NCBI GenBank assembly: GCA_020628645.1 | Contig: JAHDES010000039.1 | Location: 1 to 57,963 of the forward strand | DNA: 57,963 nucleotides | From: Saprospiraceae bacterium | Lineage (GTDB): Bacteria > Bacteroidota > Bacteroidia > Chitinophagales > Saprospiraceae | Direction of reading: 5' to 3' | Notes under the pieces: model-generated | The model's database searches: none | What the model saw: the letters and a program-made list of their open reading frames with translations, nothing else | Told to the model about the DNA's origin: nothing | Program-made: the position numbers and the translations under genes | In this document: positions 34,841-43,520 of the stretch, one piece after another | Layout of the letters: every line of letters starts with the position of its first letter | Position numbering within the stretch: the first letter of the stretch is position 1

Positions 34841-36397
34841 CTACTCTCGAATGATCGAAATTTTTCGTCTTTTGATACTATCGTTTTCTCCAATCTCTAT
34901 CCAATAATCACCATCATATAAAGTCTGCGTATCCAAATATTGAATAGTACTTCCTTGATTGATTTGTACTTCTTCAACTAATTGATCGTTGCCATCTTTT
35001 AATCTAACGTTTACATCTTGACGAAGTAATCCATTTACCTGTAAGACGATAACATCTGCTAAAGGATTATAAAAACTAATTAATGCTTGTGTCTCACTAC
35101 TTGAAAAAGAACCACAAGGAGCGATTTCTGCTAAAAACTCTCCACTTAGGGAAACCTCAAAATTTTCAGAGAGTAATATTTCATTCGCTTGTAATACCAC
35201 ATTGTCAGGAGTTCCAACGGAACCATTGGCTTCTATGCTATTGCTTACTTGATAAATTCCACTTGCAATTGGGCCCGTCAAAAAAAGATCAGTAGCACAT
35301 ACAGGAGGTGTATAAACTGTTGTAGCTTCATTAATGCTATTGACGCTCCGATTGGCATATTCACCATAAAAAGTGGGGCCTACTACATACGGATAAGCTG
35401 AATTCCATTTAGAATCTACGGTTGCAAAATATGCATAAGTTCCATTAGGGTATTCAGGTGTCACACAAAAACGACCATTATGCTCATCTAAATAGTCATC
35501 ACCAGTTTGTGCCACCCATTCATAATCTTCACGGAAATAACCCAAAAAATAAGTAGCACTTACGTTGGGACCGTCAGGTACATTAGTTCCATCCGCCCAA
35601 TGCGTACGTTGTGTAATATTTCGTAATTGATAACCCGATTTGATTCGTTCAATGCCTCCCGTTCCATCTGCATTTTTGTAGCCATACGCACCATAAATGG
35701 GAAAGCCATCATACGCAAAACCTATTAAAGGAGAATGTTGTGCAGGATCAATGGTATATAGTGCGTCCGCATCATATAAATCGCAAATATTAGAAACAAC
35801 ACTTAAATCCCACTTAAAAGCAGAAGGATTTTGATGATGATGATAATTGCCCATTGCTGGATGTCCTTTTGCACAATCAAAACCAGCCATTTCTGCTGGA
35901 ACAGCATCACGATTCCAATAAGTAGTCGTACCTGGAGGACCACAAGGAGGATTACCAGGACCACCACAGATCGAATTAGAATTTGTGTTCCATGCGACGC
36001 CATCTCTATAATCAAATAGGGCGACGCCATTGATGAAAACGCCGATGTTGCCAGGGGTAGTTACTGTTGGTGTACCTGTTTCTTCAACTGGATTTAATGG
36101 AAAACGAAAAATAGCATTTTGATTAGATGCTTGTGAAGGATTACCATCTAAAAAAGGACCTGTTGGATAAGCGGGTATACCAGTTGTAGTAATGTAAACC
36201 CAATCTCCATTATTAGAAAACTCAACTTTTTGACAATTATAAAGGATATTGTTATTAATTGCAGTCGAATTTCCTTGTACATAATAACTTCCTGTTCCAG
36301 TCGTATTTTGAAGCCAAGCAGTAACAACAGGATCGAATTGTGCCTGTGTAAAAGTAGATAACAAGTATAGGCTTGTGAAAAGTAGAATTTTTCGCAT
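34841..36397 (-). CDS. YHYH-domain secreted protein, third paralogue
   Basis: A 518-residue secreted protein: signal peptide (1-19, FTQAQ), YHYH domain (about 22-370, GNYHHHQNPSAFKWD, GFAYDGFPIYGAYGYKN), an adhesin-like beta stretch (VCATDLFLTGPIASGIYQV, about 370-420; the pattern of T9SS-associated 3-coathanger stack domains) and a C-terminal segment with DVIVLQVNGLLRQDV related to T9SS tails. It is adjacent and parallel to the 445-aa paralogue and lies between it and the MbnH-like gene, which points to local duplication. Confidence 0.88.
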   Translation of the reverse strand: MRKILLFTSLYLLSTFTQAQFDPVVTAWLQNTTGTGSYYVQGNSTAINNNILYNCQKVEFSNNGDWVYITTTGIPAYPTGPFLDGNPSQASNQNAIFRFPLNPVEETGTPTVTTPGNIGVFINGVALFDYRDGVAWNTNSNSICGGPGNPPCGPPGTTTYWNRDAVPAEMAGFDCAKGHPAMGNYHHHQNPSAFKWDLSVVSNICDLYDADALYTIDPAQHSPLIGFAYDGFPIYGAYGYKNADGTGGIERIKSGYQLRNITQRTHWADGTNVPDGPNVSATYFLGYFREDYEWVAQTGDDYLDEHNGRFCVTPEYPNGTYAYFATVDSKWNSAYPYVVGPTFYGEYANRSVNSINEATTVYTPPVCATDLFLTGPIASGIYQVSNSIEANGSVGTPDNVVLQANEILLSENFEVSLSGEFLAEIAPCGSFSSSETQALISFYNPLADVIVLQVNGLLRQDVNVRLKDGNDQLVEEVQINQGSTIQYLDTQTLYDGDYWIEIGENDSIKRRKISIIRE

Positions 36398-36540
36398 GTG
36401 TGTTTTGTTTTTTTGAGTTATGCCGTAGATGAATACAAAAGATTGATCAACTACAACACCACTAGAGTTGTAAATAGTATTACTCTTTCTATTTGGGTCA
36501 ATTGTACTAACTCTAGGGTTTTTATATTATTTAGACAATT

Positions 36541-36574
36541 AAAAAGTAAGGAATCCTACTTTTGAAGTAGGATT
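36541..36574 (-). terminator. Terminator overlapping the mbnH-like stop codon
   Basis: AATCCTACTT (36552-36561) and AAGTAGGATT (36565-36574) form a perfect 10-bp stem with a TTG loop. The stop codon of the MbnH-like gene lies inside the hairpin. The minus strand continues CTTACTTTTTAAT, a leftward T-rich end. Confidence 0.6.
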
Positions 36575-37581
36575 TCTCTTGGGAATTGATGTTTTTGATC
36601 AAAAACAAAGGATTTATCATCCAATGTAAGTAGAAAAGCAATCAAATCGGTCTTTTCATTGGGGCTTAAAAGGATAGGTTTTTTTAGCTCTTTGGATAAA
36701 GTAGGGCTATGATGAATACCATCGGTATAATGATCGAGTACTTGACGAATTTTCTTAAATCGACCATCGTGCATATAAGGATAGGTAAAACTTAAATTGC
36801 GTAGTGAAGGTACTACAAATAATAAACTATCTTCTGACAATTGTGTCATGTCCCATCTACCAAAATCATTTAGTGTCGTATCTATGGGCAACCCATTATT
36901 GGCTAAATCATCATTTGTAAATAAGGGTTCTTGATGACAAGAAGAGCAGTTTTTTTGAAAAAGAGCATAGCCATTTTTTTCTTGATCTGTAAATTTAGCT
37001 TCTCCACGTTTGACTTGATCGTATTTTGAATTCGCAGATATAAGCGATAATTGAAATTGCGAGAGTGCGCGCAAGACATTGGGCCCAGTAATCGTACTAT
37101 CACCAAATGCGGCATTAAATAGAGAGGGATAAATAACACTTTCTTGCAATCGCTCTACTACCAAATCTATATCACTATCCATTTCTTTTTGGTCGCTAAT
37201 CGGAGCAAGTGCCAATAAATCTAAATTATTAATGACTCCATCGCGCATGAAGTTTCGTTTCCATGCCATATTGAAAATAGCAGGCGCATTTCGCGTACCA
37301 ATTTGATCTCGAATACCATGACTCAAATCATGATCGGTATGTGCAAAGGCATTAAAAGGCGAATGACAAGAAGCGCAAGAAATCGTACTATCTTTTGATA
37401 AAATAGGATCAAAAAATAAAGCTCGACCTAATGCTGTTTTTTCAGTGGTGATGGGATTGCGTTCTACATTATATTGTAGCTCAGGAAAATAATCTGGATA
37501 GGCAAAGAAATCTGGAGCTTTCCATAGAAAAGCTAGACTTAAAAGACTGACGAAAATAATATAAGAAAAAGTATACCTCAT
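36556..37581 (-). CDS. MbnH-like di-haem cytochrome c peroxidase/MauG family
   Basis: A 341-residue exported di-haem enzyme with an N-terminal hydrophobic signal or anchor (8-20). Haem sites are C69-ASC-H73 and C212-SSC-H216. PYMHDGRF near 269 carries the usual distal ligand region of the CcpA/MauG fold. Its ATG overlaps the stop of the MbnP-like gene as ATGA, the gene order of MbnP/MbnH pairs. In the characterised methanotroph pair the di-haem MbnH oxidises a Trp of MbnP to kynurenine, creating a copper site. The same role is inferred here from the pairing. Confidence 0.88.
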   Translation of the reverse strand: MRYTFSYIIFVSLLSLAFLWKAPDFFAYPDYFPELQYNVERNPITTEKTALGRALFFDPILSKDSTISCASCHSPFNAFAHTDHDLSHGIRDQIGTRNAPAIFNMAWKRNFMRDGVINNLDLLALAPISDQKEMDSDIDLVVERLQESVIYPSLFNAAFGDSTITGPNVLRALSQFQLSLISANSKYDQVKRGEAKFTDQEKNGYALFQKNCSSCHQEPLFTNDDLANNGLPIDTTLNDFGRWDMTQLSEDSLLFVVPSLRNLSFTYPYMHDGRFKKIRQVLDHYTDGIHHSPTLSKELKKPILLSPNEKTDLIAFLLTLDDKSFVFDQKHQFPREILLQK

Positions 37582-38270
37582 TCTACAATTGAAAAAATAG
37601 TAGGTAGTTGTTTTGCCAAAGTTAAAGCTTCTTTATTGGGACTCATAATTTCATAGGTGTCACTTAGTTTAATCTGGTCTAAAAATTGGTCAATGGCGAT
37701 ATTAATGTGTATATCATCACTAGGATTGATGCAATTTAGATGTATTTTTTGTAGTAAATTATAAGGAGCGCGATAACCACCCAAATGAAACTGAAAGGCA
37801 TTTTTTCGTACTGGACAGATGGGACTGGTACCTTCTAATTTAAAATTAATATACCCACTTTGCCAAGTCCAATACATCCCGTTGGTAGGATCTAAAGCAC
37901 CATCAAAAACGCCTGCTTCACTCGTTAAACTATCTATCCCAAGATTAAAATGAACAGCGTCAAATTCCAAATTTTCAGGAACAACTAAAGGAATATTCAA
38001 ACTATTCATATCCTCTATATCAATCAAATGATAACTATTTTCTTCTTCAAAAACGACTTGATCTTTTTGATAGAAAGCAATAGCCGACACGAAAAACTTT
38101 AAAGCAGTTATTTGAATACTATCTGCTCCATAAACAGATGATTGTTCTTCTAAAATTAGAATTGATTGCTTTTCAAAAGTGGGGGAGAAGGAGAGCTGCA
38201 GCTCTTTTTCCGTTTGTGCAAAAAGCGTAGAAAAGGAGAGTAAGCATAGATAAAGTAGTTGTTTTCTCAT
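37578..38270 (-). CDS. MbnP-like copper-binding protein
   Basis: A 230-residue secreted protein (signal 1-19, TLFAQ) of the MbnP family. Recognisable parts are FDAVHFNLGID (about 103-113), GMYWTWQSGYINFKLEG (131-147, with Trp134 and Trp136) and CPVRKNAFQFHLGG (152-165). The WTWQSGY segment is where the kynurenine-forming Trp of characterised MbnP lies. It is translationally coupled (ATGA) with the di-haem gene downstream, so the modifying enzyme and its substrate protein are made together. No methanobactin or methane-oxidation genes are near, so the copper role is general. Confidence 0.87.
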   Translation of the reverse strand: MRKQLLYLCLLSFSTLFAQTEKELQLSFSPTFEKQSILILEEQSSVYGADSIQITALKFFVSAIAFYQKDQVVFEEENSYHLIDIEDMNSLNIPLVVPENLEFDAVHFNLGIDSLTSEAGVFDGALDPTNGMYWTWQSGYINFKLEGTSPICPVRKNAFQFHLGGYRAPYNLLQKIHLNCINPSDDIHINIAIDQFLDQIKLSDTYEIMSPNKEALTLAKQLPTIFSIVE

Positions 38271-38350
38271 GTATAAATGTTAAGTCTCAAAAAGGATACC
38301 ATTTATAAGACAAGCCAATAGACGAAATTCCTACTTTTGTCATATACTTT

Positions 38351-39130
38351 TTAGTACAAATAAGGGATCATTTTCTTCGTATTCTTCCGATAGGCTTGGA
38401 ATTCGGGAAGATGCCCATAACGTTTATCATTGGATCGTTCTAGAAAAGGAACACCACTTAGACTGGTCAATAAAAAGATAATCCATAATGGACTAATGAT
38501 AGTTGCCCATTCAACTCCTTGTAAAATGGGAATAAGCGTTAAAAATACACCAACCCATACGAATATTTCACCTGTATAATTAGGAAAGCGTACGATACTA
38601 AATAAACCTTTGTCCATAAATTTTCCATCATTGACTTTATTCATTCGGAATTTAAATTTCTGTGCATCTGCAATCGTCTCTATTAAAAAACCTACTGCCC
38701 AAATGGTAATTCCAATATACAACAGAGGACTTTGTTCTACCATACTCACTTCTTCAGCAGTAGCACTTAATCCAACAATATAAGGCAATGCGATCACCCA
38801 AATACTTGTAGCTTGTAGCATCCAAAAGCGTAGATAACGTACAAAAATGTGCCGAAAAGCATCAAAGCGATGATCTTTTCCTTTTAGCATCACTCGTCTA
38901 AGTAAATACATTCCCAATCGTATGGCCCAAATAACAACCATTGTCAATAAAGCCACTTTGAATAGACTATATTTTTCCATCCCACGCCACCAAAAAAATA
39001 AGGCCAATAAGGCAAAGGTACAAGCATAGGTAATATCTGTCAGTTTATCCGTTTGCAAACGATAAGCGAAAATGAAAACAAATAAATTAATGGCAACACT
39101 AACGATTAAGGCAAGTAGAATGGGAGACAT
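38351..39130 (-). CDS. DUF1295-family membrane protein (steroid-reductase-like fold)
   Basis: A 259-residue integral membrane protein with six to seven hydrophobic segments. GKDHRFDAFR (about 93-102) and the C-terminal FPNYTGEIFVWVG, with a terminal YLY after a basic stretch, are typical of DUF1295 proteins, related to steroid 5-alpha reductases and isoprenylcysteine methyltransferases. Substrate unknown; a lipid or isoprenoid is likely from the family. It lies 80 bp upstream of the MbnP-like gene on the same strand and may be part of that operon. Confidence 0.87.
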   Translation of the reverse strand: MSPILLALIVSVAINLFVFIFAYRLQTDKLTDITYACTFALLALFFWWRGMEKYSLFKVALLTMVVIWAIRLGMYLLRRVMLKGKDHRFDAFRHIFVRYLRFWMLQATSIWVIALPYIVGLSATAEEVSMVEQSPLLYIGITIWAVGFLIETIADAQKFKFRMNKVNDGKFMDKGLFSIVRFPNYTGEIFVWVGVFLTLIPILQGVEWATIISPLWIIFLLTSLSGVPFLERSNDKRYGHLPEFQAYRKNTKKMIPYLY

Positions 39131-39185
39131 TGGTGTAGTTTTAAGATGAAACGATTGAATAGCTAACAGCAGAAATCTTGTTTTG

Positions 39186-39725
39186 TTAACTCAAGTCTGT
39201 TTTAAAACCATCCAAACTCACCGTATTTCGATCTTTCCAATATTGTTGAATTCCTTCTTCTCCTTTATGTGTGGCCCATTTCGTGAGTTGATCTCGATCA
39301 CTAACAAAATCCATTTTAGGAACGGCAAATCCACAAGAGGTTTGTACTTGTTCAATGCTTACATCAAAGATTTGTCTTGCACCAGAATAATTTGGAAATT
39401 GCGCAATTAAATCCTGCCAATTTTCATCTGAAGGATGGATGATGCTTGCTGTTCCATAAACTCTTAAAATCAAAGGCTTTTCTCCAAAGGAACAAAACAT
39501 AATCGTCATTCGATTTTGCTGTAAAATTTGAGCAGCAGTTTCATTACCACTACCTGTGAGATTAAGCCAAATAAGGCGATTAGGCGTGAGGATGCGTAGT
39601 GAATCCATTCCTTTCGGAGATACATTGACTGTCCCCGTGGGAGCAGCTGTTCCAACAAAAAATATAACTTGTTCTTGTATAAATTGGGTGAGAGTATCGG
39701 TGAGTTGAGGAAATAACTTTGCCAT
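39186..39725 (-). CDS. Pyridoxamine 5'-phosphate oxidase-family protein
   Basis: A 179-residue soluble protein with the split-barrel flavin fold pattern of the PPOX family: QEQVIFFVGTAAPTGTVNVSPKG (about 17-39), IWLNLTGSGNETAAQILQ (52-69) and a buried MTIMFCSF strand. These proteins bind FMN or F420 and reduce diverse substrates; true PdxH motifs are missing. It lies 55 bp upstream of the DUF1295 gene. Confidence 0.85.
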   Translation of the reverse strand: MAKLFPQLTDTLTQFIQEQVIFFVGTAAPTGTVNVSPKGMDSLRILTPNRLIWLNLTGSGNETAAQILQQNRMTIMFCSFGEKPLILRVYGTASIIHPSDENWQDLIAQFPNYSGARQIFDVSIEQVQTSCGFAVPKMDFVSDRDQLTKWATHKGEEGIQQYWKDRNTVSLDGFKTDLS

Positions 39726-39840
39726 TATAAGAAGGAGCTTTGATGAACAATAAATATAATGAAACGAGCATGATATTTATTAATCATAAATAACACACAA
39801 GGGTATGATTAAAAAATATTATGCGAGAACGCAGTGCTTA

Positions 39841-39896
39841 CATGTGTGCAGAAATTTTTCTGCAAATTTTAGCTACTGAAAAATTTTAAACACATG
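39841..39896. other. Nested stem-loop in spacer
   Basis: An inner perfect hairpin (TGCAGAAA, 39847-39854, with TTTCTGCA, 39857-39864) lies inside an outer CATGTGT (39841-39847)/ACACATG (39890-39896) pairing. The 411-bp spacer 39726-40136 has no convincing ORF; besides this it holds a REP-like hairpin and a promoter. Confidence 0.35.
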
Positions 39897-39943
39897 AAAC
39901 ATCCATGACTATAAATAGACACACAAAATAATGATTAAACTAA

Positions 39944-39974
39944 TCGTAAGACGACTTGAAGTCGGCTCACGACA
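39944..39974. repeat. REP-like hairpin, GACGACTTGAAGTCG type
   Basis: Core GACTTGAAGTC (39953-39963) is flanked by TCGT and ACGA. GACGACTTGAAGTCG is identical in the element at 55172-55204, which marks them as two copies of one dispersed repeat. Confidence 0.55.
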
Positions 39975-40072
39975 ATAATTTAAACATATGAAAATAAAAC
40001 TAGAAGTAGGAAAAAAATAATTTTTAGAGCATTATTTTTCAATAGTTTAACCTTAATTTTGCAAGTGAATAG

Positions 40073-40104
40073 TTTGGCATTAAATATGAGATATTTATAA
40101 TTTG
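40073..40104 (+). promoter_or_regulatory. Candidate promoter of FG-GAP/ASPIC lipoprotein gene
   Basis: TTTG (40073-40076), 19 bases, then TATAATTTG (40096-40104), one base longer than TAnnTTTG. It ends 32 bases before the start codon at 40137. Confidence 0.4.
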
Positions 40105-40136
40105 TGTCAAATCCCTAATTTCAAAGTAAACTTCCT

Positions 40137-43100
40137 ATGACATATTTAAGATTGATCCCTATCATTTTAACACTTTTACTACTTCATTCTTGTGGTAGCG
40201 AAGATCATAGCCTTCCGTTTGATGCTTCTTCTCCTTTGTTTCAAGCCTTAAGATCAGTAGATACACAGATTTATTTTAAAAATGAAATCAAAGAAACTGC
40301 TCAAAACAACCTAACCAACAATAATTATATTTATTCTGGTGGTGGAGTGGCGGTTGGTGATTTGAACAACGATGATTTACCTGATTTGGTTTTTGTTTCT
40401 AATGAAGGCATGCCAGGGTTGTATATCAATGAAGGAAAAATGAAATTTAAAAATATTTCATTTGATTCAGGTTTGAAAAAAGTAGGCGGTTGGTCAACAG
40501 GCGTTTCTATTGTAGATATAAATGATGATGGATATGAAGATATTTACATTTGTCGCGGTGGTGAAAATATGAAATCTGCTACAGATCGTACCAATTTACT
40601 TTATATTAATAATGGAGATCTGACCTTCACAGAAAAAGCCGCTGAATATGGACTAGCAGATGCTGCTGTGAGTACGCTCGGAGCATTTTTTGATTATGAT
40701 TTGGATGGAGATTTAGATTGTTATGTACTGAATGTTCCACTTGGAACACCTAGAGTGCCTTATGGCGATATGCGAAAATGGCGCAAAAACCCTGATCCAA
40801 ATCGAGAAAAACAAGATTCAGATCACTTATATCGCAATAATGGAGATGGTACCTTTACAGATGTCACTCGTCAAGCTGGTATCTCCAATTGGGCTTATGG
40901 ATTAGGACTTACTTTTGGTGATGTCAATCGAGATGGCTATCCTGATATTTATGTGACCAATGATTTTGAAGTCGATAATTTTTACTTTGAAAATAATGGA
41001 AATGGCACATTTACGGAGAAGCTAAAAGCGCATTTTCCACATTGTTCTTTCTTTGCAATGGGAGTAGATATGGCAGATATAAATAATGATGGTTATTTAG
41101 ACATGTATGAAGTAGAAATGTTGCCCGAGTCGAGAAGTCGCGCTATTGTGAATATGAAGCCTATGGATCGCTATGCCTTTGAAGATTTACTCAAAGTGGG
41201 CATGCAGCCTCAATACATGCGTAACTCGCTCCAAATTAATCGTGGAAATGGCTACTTTTCGGATATTGCTCAATTTGCAGGCGTTAATAAAACAGATTGG
41301 AGTTGGGGAACTTTACTCGTTGATTTAGATGACGATGGACATAAAGATATTTTTGTTGCCAATGGAATAATGCGCGATGCAAAAGACCGTGATTTCCAGC
41401 ATGAAGGCAATCGTTTGACCAAAGAAAGCCAAGGACGAATGAGTTTAGATCAAATGATCTCTCTTGTACCAAGTAATCCTATTAAAAACTACGTTTTTCA
41501 GAATAAAGGAAATCTTAAATTTGAGAAAGTAATGGATAAATGGGGTTTTGGTTTTAAAGGCTATTCCAATGGTGTAGCGTATGGAGATTTGGATTTAGAT
41601 GGTGACCTCGATTTAGTAGTCAGCAATATGGTAGATGAACCCTTTATCTATCGAAATACAAGTGTAGAACGCGGTAAAAATGTACTCAATTTTAAATTTA
41701 AAGGCGCGAAAGGAAATCCTCATGGGATTGGAGGAAAAATTAAAATTCATACCAAAGATGGTATCCAATATCAAGAATTGTTTACCGCAAGAGGCTATCA
41801 ATCCAACAGTGAACCCATCGTTCATTTTGGTTTGGGGGATATTACTACTGTAGATAAAGTGGAGATCATATGGTGGGATGGAAGCTATGAAGTGCAAGAA
41901 AACATTACAGCAAATCAACTCATTACACTCCAAAAGTCAAATGCTACTCAACGCGCCCCTAAAGATGAAGTGGTTACTTCTATGTTAAAAAACATAACTC
42001 CTGAATCACGGATCAATTTTAAACACTCCGAGGCTTATTATGACGATTTTAAAACAGAAATTTTATTACCGCATAAAATGTCTCAAAATGGACCAGCTTT
42101 GGCAACAGCAGATGTGGATGGTGACGGCTTAGAAGATATTTATGTGGGTGGAGCTGCTAATCAATTTGGTGGTTTATTTCTACAAAAAAAATTAGGACAG
42201 TTTAGTCAGGCTTTAGGAGAAGCTTTTCGACAAGATGCTAAATATGAAGATATTGGCGCCACATTTTTTGATGCAGATCAAGATGGTGACTTGGATTTAT
42301 ACGTGGTGAGTGGCAGCAATGAATTTGAAAAAAATAAATCTATGTATCAAGACCGTCTATACAAAAATGATGGGAAAGGAAATTTCACCAAAGCAACTTT
42401 ACCTACAATAGATGCGAGTGGGTCTTGTGTAGTGGCGGCAGATTATGATGGCGATGGCGATCAAGATTTATTTGTTGGAGGACGTGTAGTACCACAAGAA
42501 TATCCTCGTAATCCAAAAAGTTATCTCCTTCAAAATAATGGAGGAACCTTTCAAGATGTTACTTCAAAAATAGCTCCTGACTTACAAAAAGCAGGCATGA
42601 TTTCTTCAGCTTCATGGACAGATATAGATGGTGATGGCGATCAAGATTTAGTAGCAGCAGGAGAATGGACACCCATTATGGTTTGGGAAAATAAAGAAGG
42701 ACGTTTTGCAGATGCTAGTGATAAATTTGGTCTTGCCAATACAGAAGGCTGGTGGTCTTGTATCAAAGCAATGGATATAGATGGCGATGGCGATCAAGAT
42801 TTCTTGGCTGGAAATATTGGACTTAACCATAAATTTAAAGCAACCGAAGATAAACCTTTCCAAGTCTTTTGTGATGATTTTGATGATTCAGGTACACCTG
42901 ATATTGTCTTGGCGTTTCATCAAGATGATAAAGTGTTTCCTGTACGTGGGCGTGATTGTTCGAGTGAGCAAATGCCTTTTTTAACCGAGAAATTTCCCAC
43001 TTTTGCTTCTTTTGGAAATGCTACTTTAGATGAAGTGTATGGGAAAGAAAAGCTAGAAAAATCCTTGAGCAAACAAGCTAAATTATTCAAAACCGTTTTA

Positions 43101-43448
43101 CTCGTCAACGAAGGTGGAACATTTACCAAAAAGGTTTTACCTTCCGAAGCCCAATTTTCGGCTGTAAATGGTGCGGTGTTTCATGATTTTAATCAAGATG
43201 GGAAAAAAGAATTACTCCTTGCAGGAAATATGTTCCAAACAGAAGCTGAAACGAGCCGAGCAGATGCGGGTATTGGTTTAATGCTTCATGTAGATGAAGC
43301 GTATAATTTTGAAATTGTACCCACTTTAGAAAGTGGTTTCTTTGTCCCTGGTGATGTGAAAGCCATTCAATTACTCAATGCTACAACGGATAATCCAATC
43401 GTTGTTGTGGCAAATAATGATGGCTATTTGCAGTTATTTGGTAAATAA
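40137..43448 (+). CDS. FG-GAP/VCBS-repeat lipoprotein with ASPIC/UnbV domain
   Basis: A 1103-residue lipoprotein (lipobox LLHSC, Cys19). It holds many FG-GAP/VCBS repeats of the pattern DxNxDGxxDL (for example DLNNDDLPDLVF, DINDDGYEDIYI, DFDDSGTPDIVL) in two blocks, about 45-500 and 650-1095, likely calcium-binding beta-propellers. Between them is an ASPIC/UnbV domain (about 525-600, GIGGKIKIH, GYQSNSEPIVHFGLG). This layout is common in Bacteroidota outer-membrane lipoproteins, often beside SusC/SusD genes, but none is here. Its role is probably adhesion or polymer binding. Confidence 0.92.
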   Translation: MTYLRLIPIILTLLLLHSCGSEDHSLPFDASSPLFQALRSVDTQIYFKNEIKETAQNNLTNNNYIYSGGGVAVGDLNNDDLPDLVFVSNEGMPGLYINEGKMKFKNISFDSGLKKVGGWSTGVSIVDINDDGYEDIYICRGGENMKSATDRTNLLYINNGDLTFTEKAAEYGLADAAVSTLGAFFDYDLDGDLDCYVLNVPLGTPRVPYGDMRKWRKNPDPNREKQDSDHLYRNNGDGTFTDVTRQAGISNWAYGLGLTFGDVNRDGYPDIYVTNDFEVDNFYFENNGNGTFTEKLKAHFPHCSFFAMGVDMADINNDGYLDMYEVEMLPESRSRAIVNMKPMDRYAFEDLLKVGMQPQYMRNSLQINRGNGYFSDIAQFAGVNKTDWSWGTLLVDLDDDGHKDIFVANGIMRDAKDRDFQHEGNRLTKESQGRMSLDQMISLVPSNPIKNYVFQNKGNLKFEKVMDKWGFGFKGYSNGVAYGDLDLDGDLDLVVSNMVDEPFIYRNTSVERGKNVLNFKFKGAKGNPHGIGGKIKIHTKDGIQYQELFTARGYQSNSEPIVHFGLGDITTVDKVEIIWWDGSYEVQENITANQLITLQKSNATQRAPKDEVVTSMLKNITPESRINFKHSEAYYDDFKTEILLPHKMSQNGPALATADVDGDGLEDIYVGGAANQFGGLFLQKKLGQFSQALGEAFRQDAKYEDIGATFFDADQDGDLDLYVVSGSNEFEKNKSMYQDRLYKNDGKGNFTKATLPTIDASGSCVVAADYDGDGDQDLFVGGRVVPQEYPRNPKSYLLQNNGGTFQDVTSKIAPDLQKAGMISSASWTDIDGDGDQDLVAAGEWTPIMVWENKEGRFADASDKFGLANTEGWWSCIKAMDIDGDGDQDFLAGNIGLNHKFKATEDKPFQVFCDDFDDSGTPDIVLAFHQDDKVFPVRGRDCSSEQMPFLTEKFPTFASFGNATLDEVYGKEKLEKSLSKQAKLFKTVLLVNEGGTFTKKVLPSEAQFSAVNGAVFHDFNQDGKKELLLAGNMFQTEAETSRADAGIGLMLHVDEAYNFEIVPTLESGFFVPGDVKAIQLLNATTDNPIVVVANNDGYLQLFGK

Positions 43449-43471
43449 AACTTCGCTATAAAATATATATT

Positions 43472-43514
43472 AAGTCCGAATCGTCTTGTATAGAAGATTC
43501 GGACTTTTTTATTT
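43472..43514 (+). terminator. Rho-independent terminator
   Basis: AAGTCCGAATC (43472-43482) pairs with GATTCGGACTT (43496-43506), followed by TTTTATTT. A strong terminator after the ASPIC protein gene; the next ORF starts only seven bases later. Confidence 0.85.
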
Positions 43515-43520
43515 AGGAGA

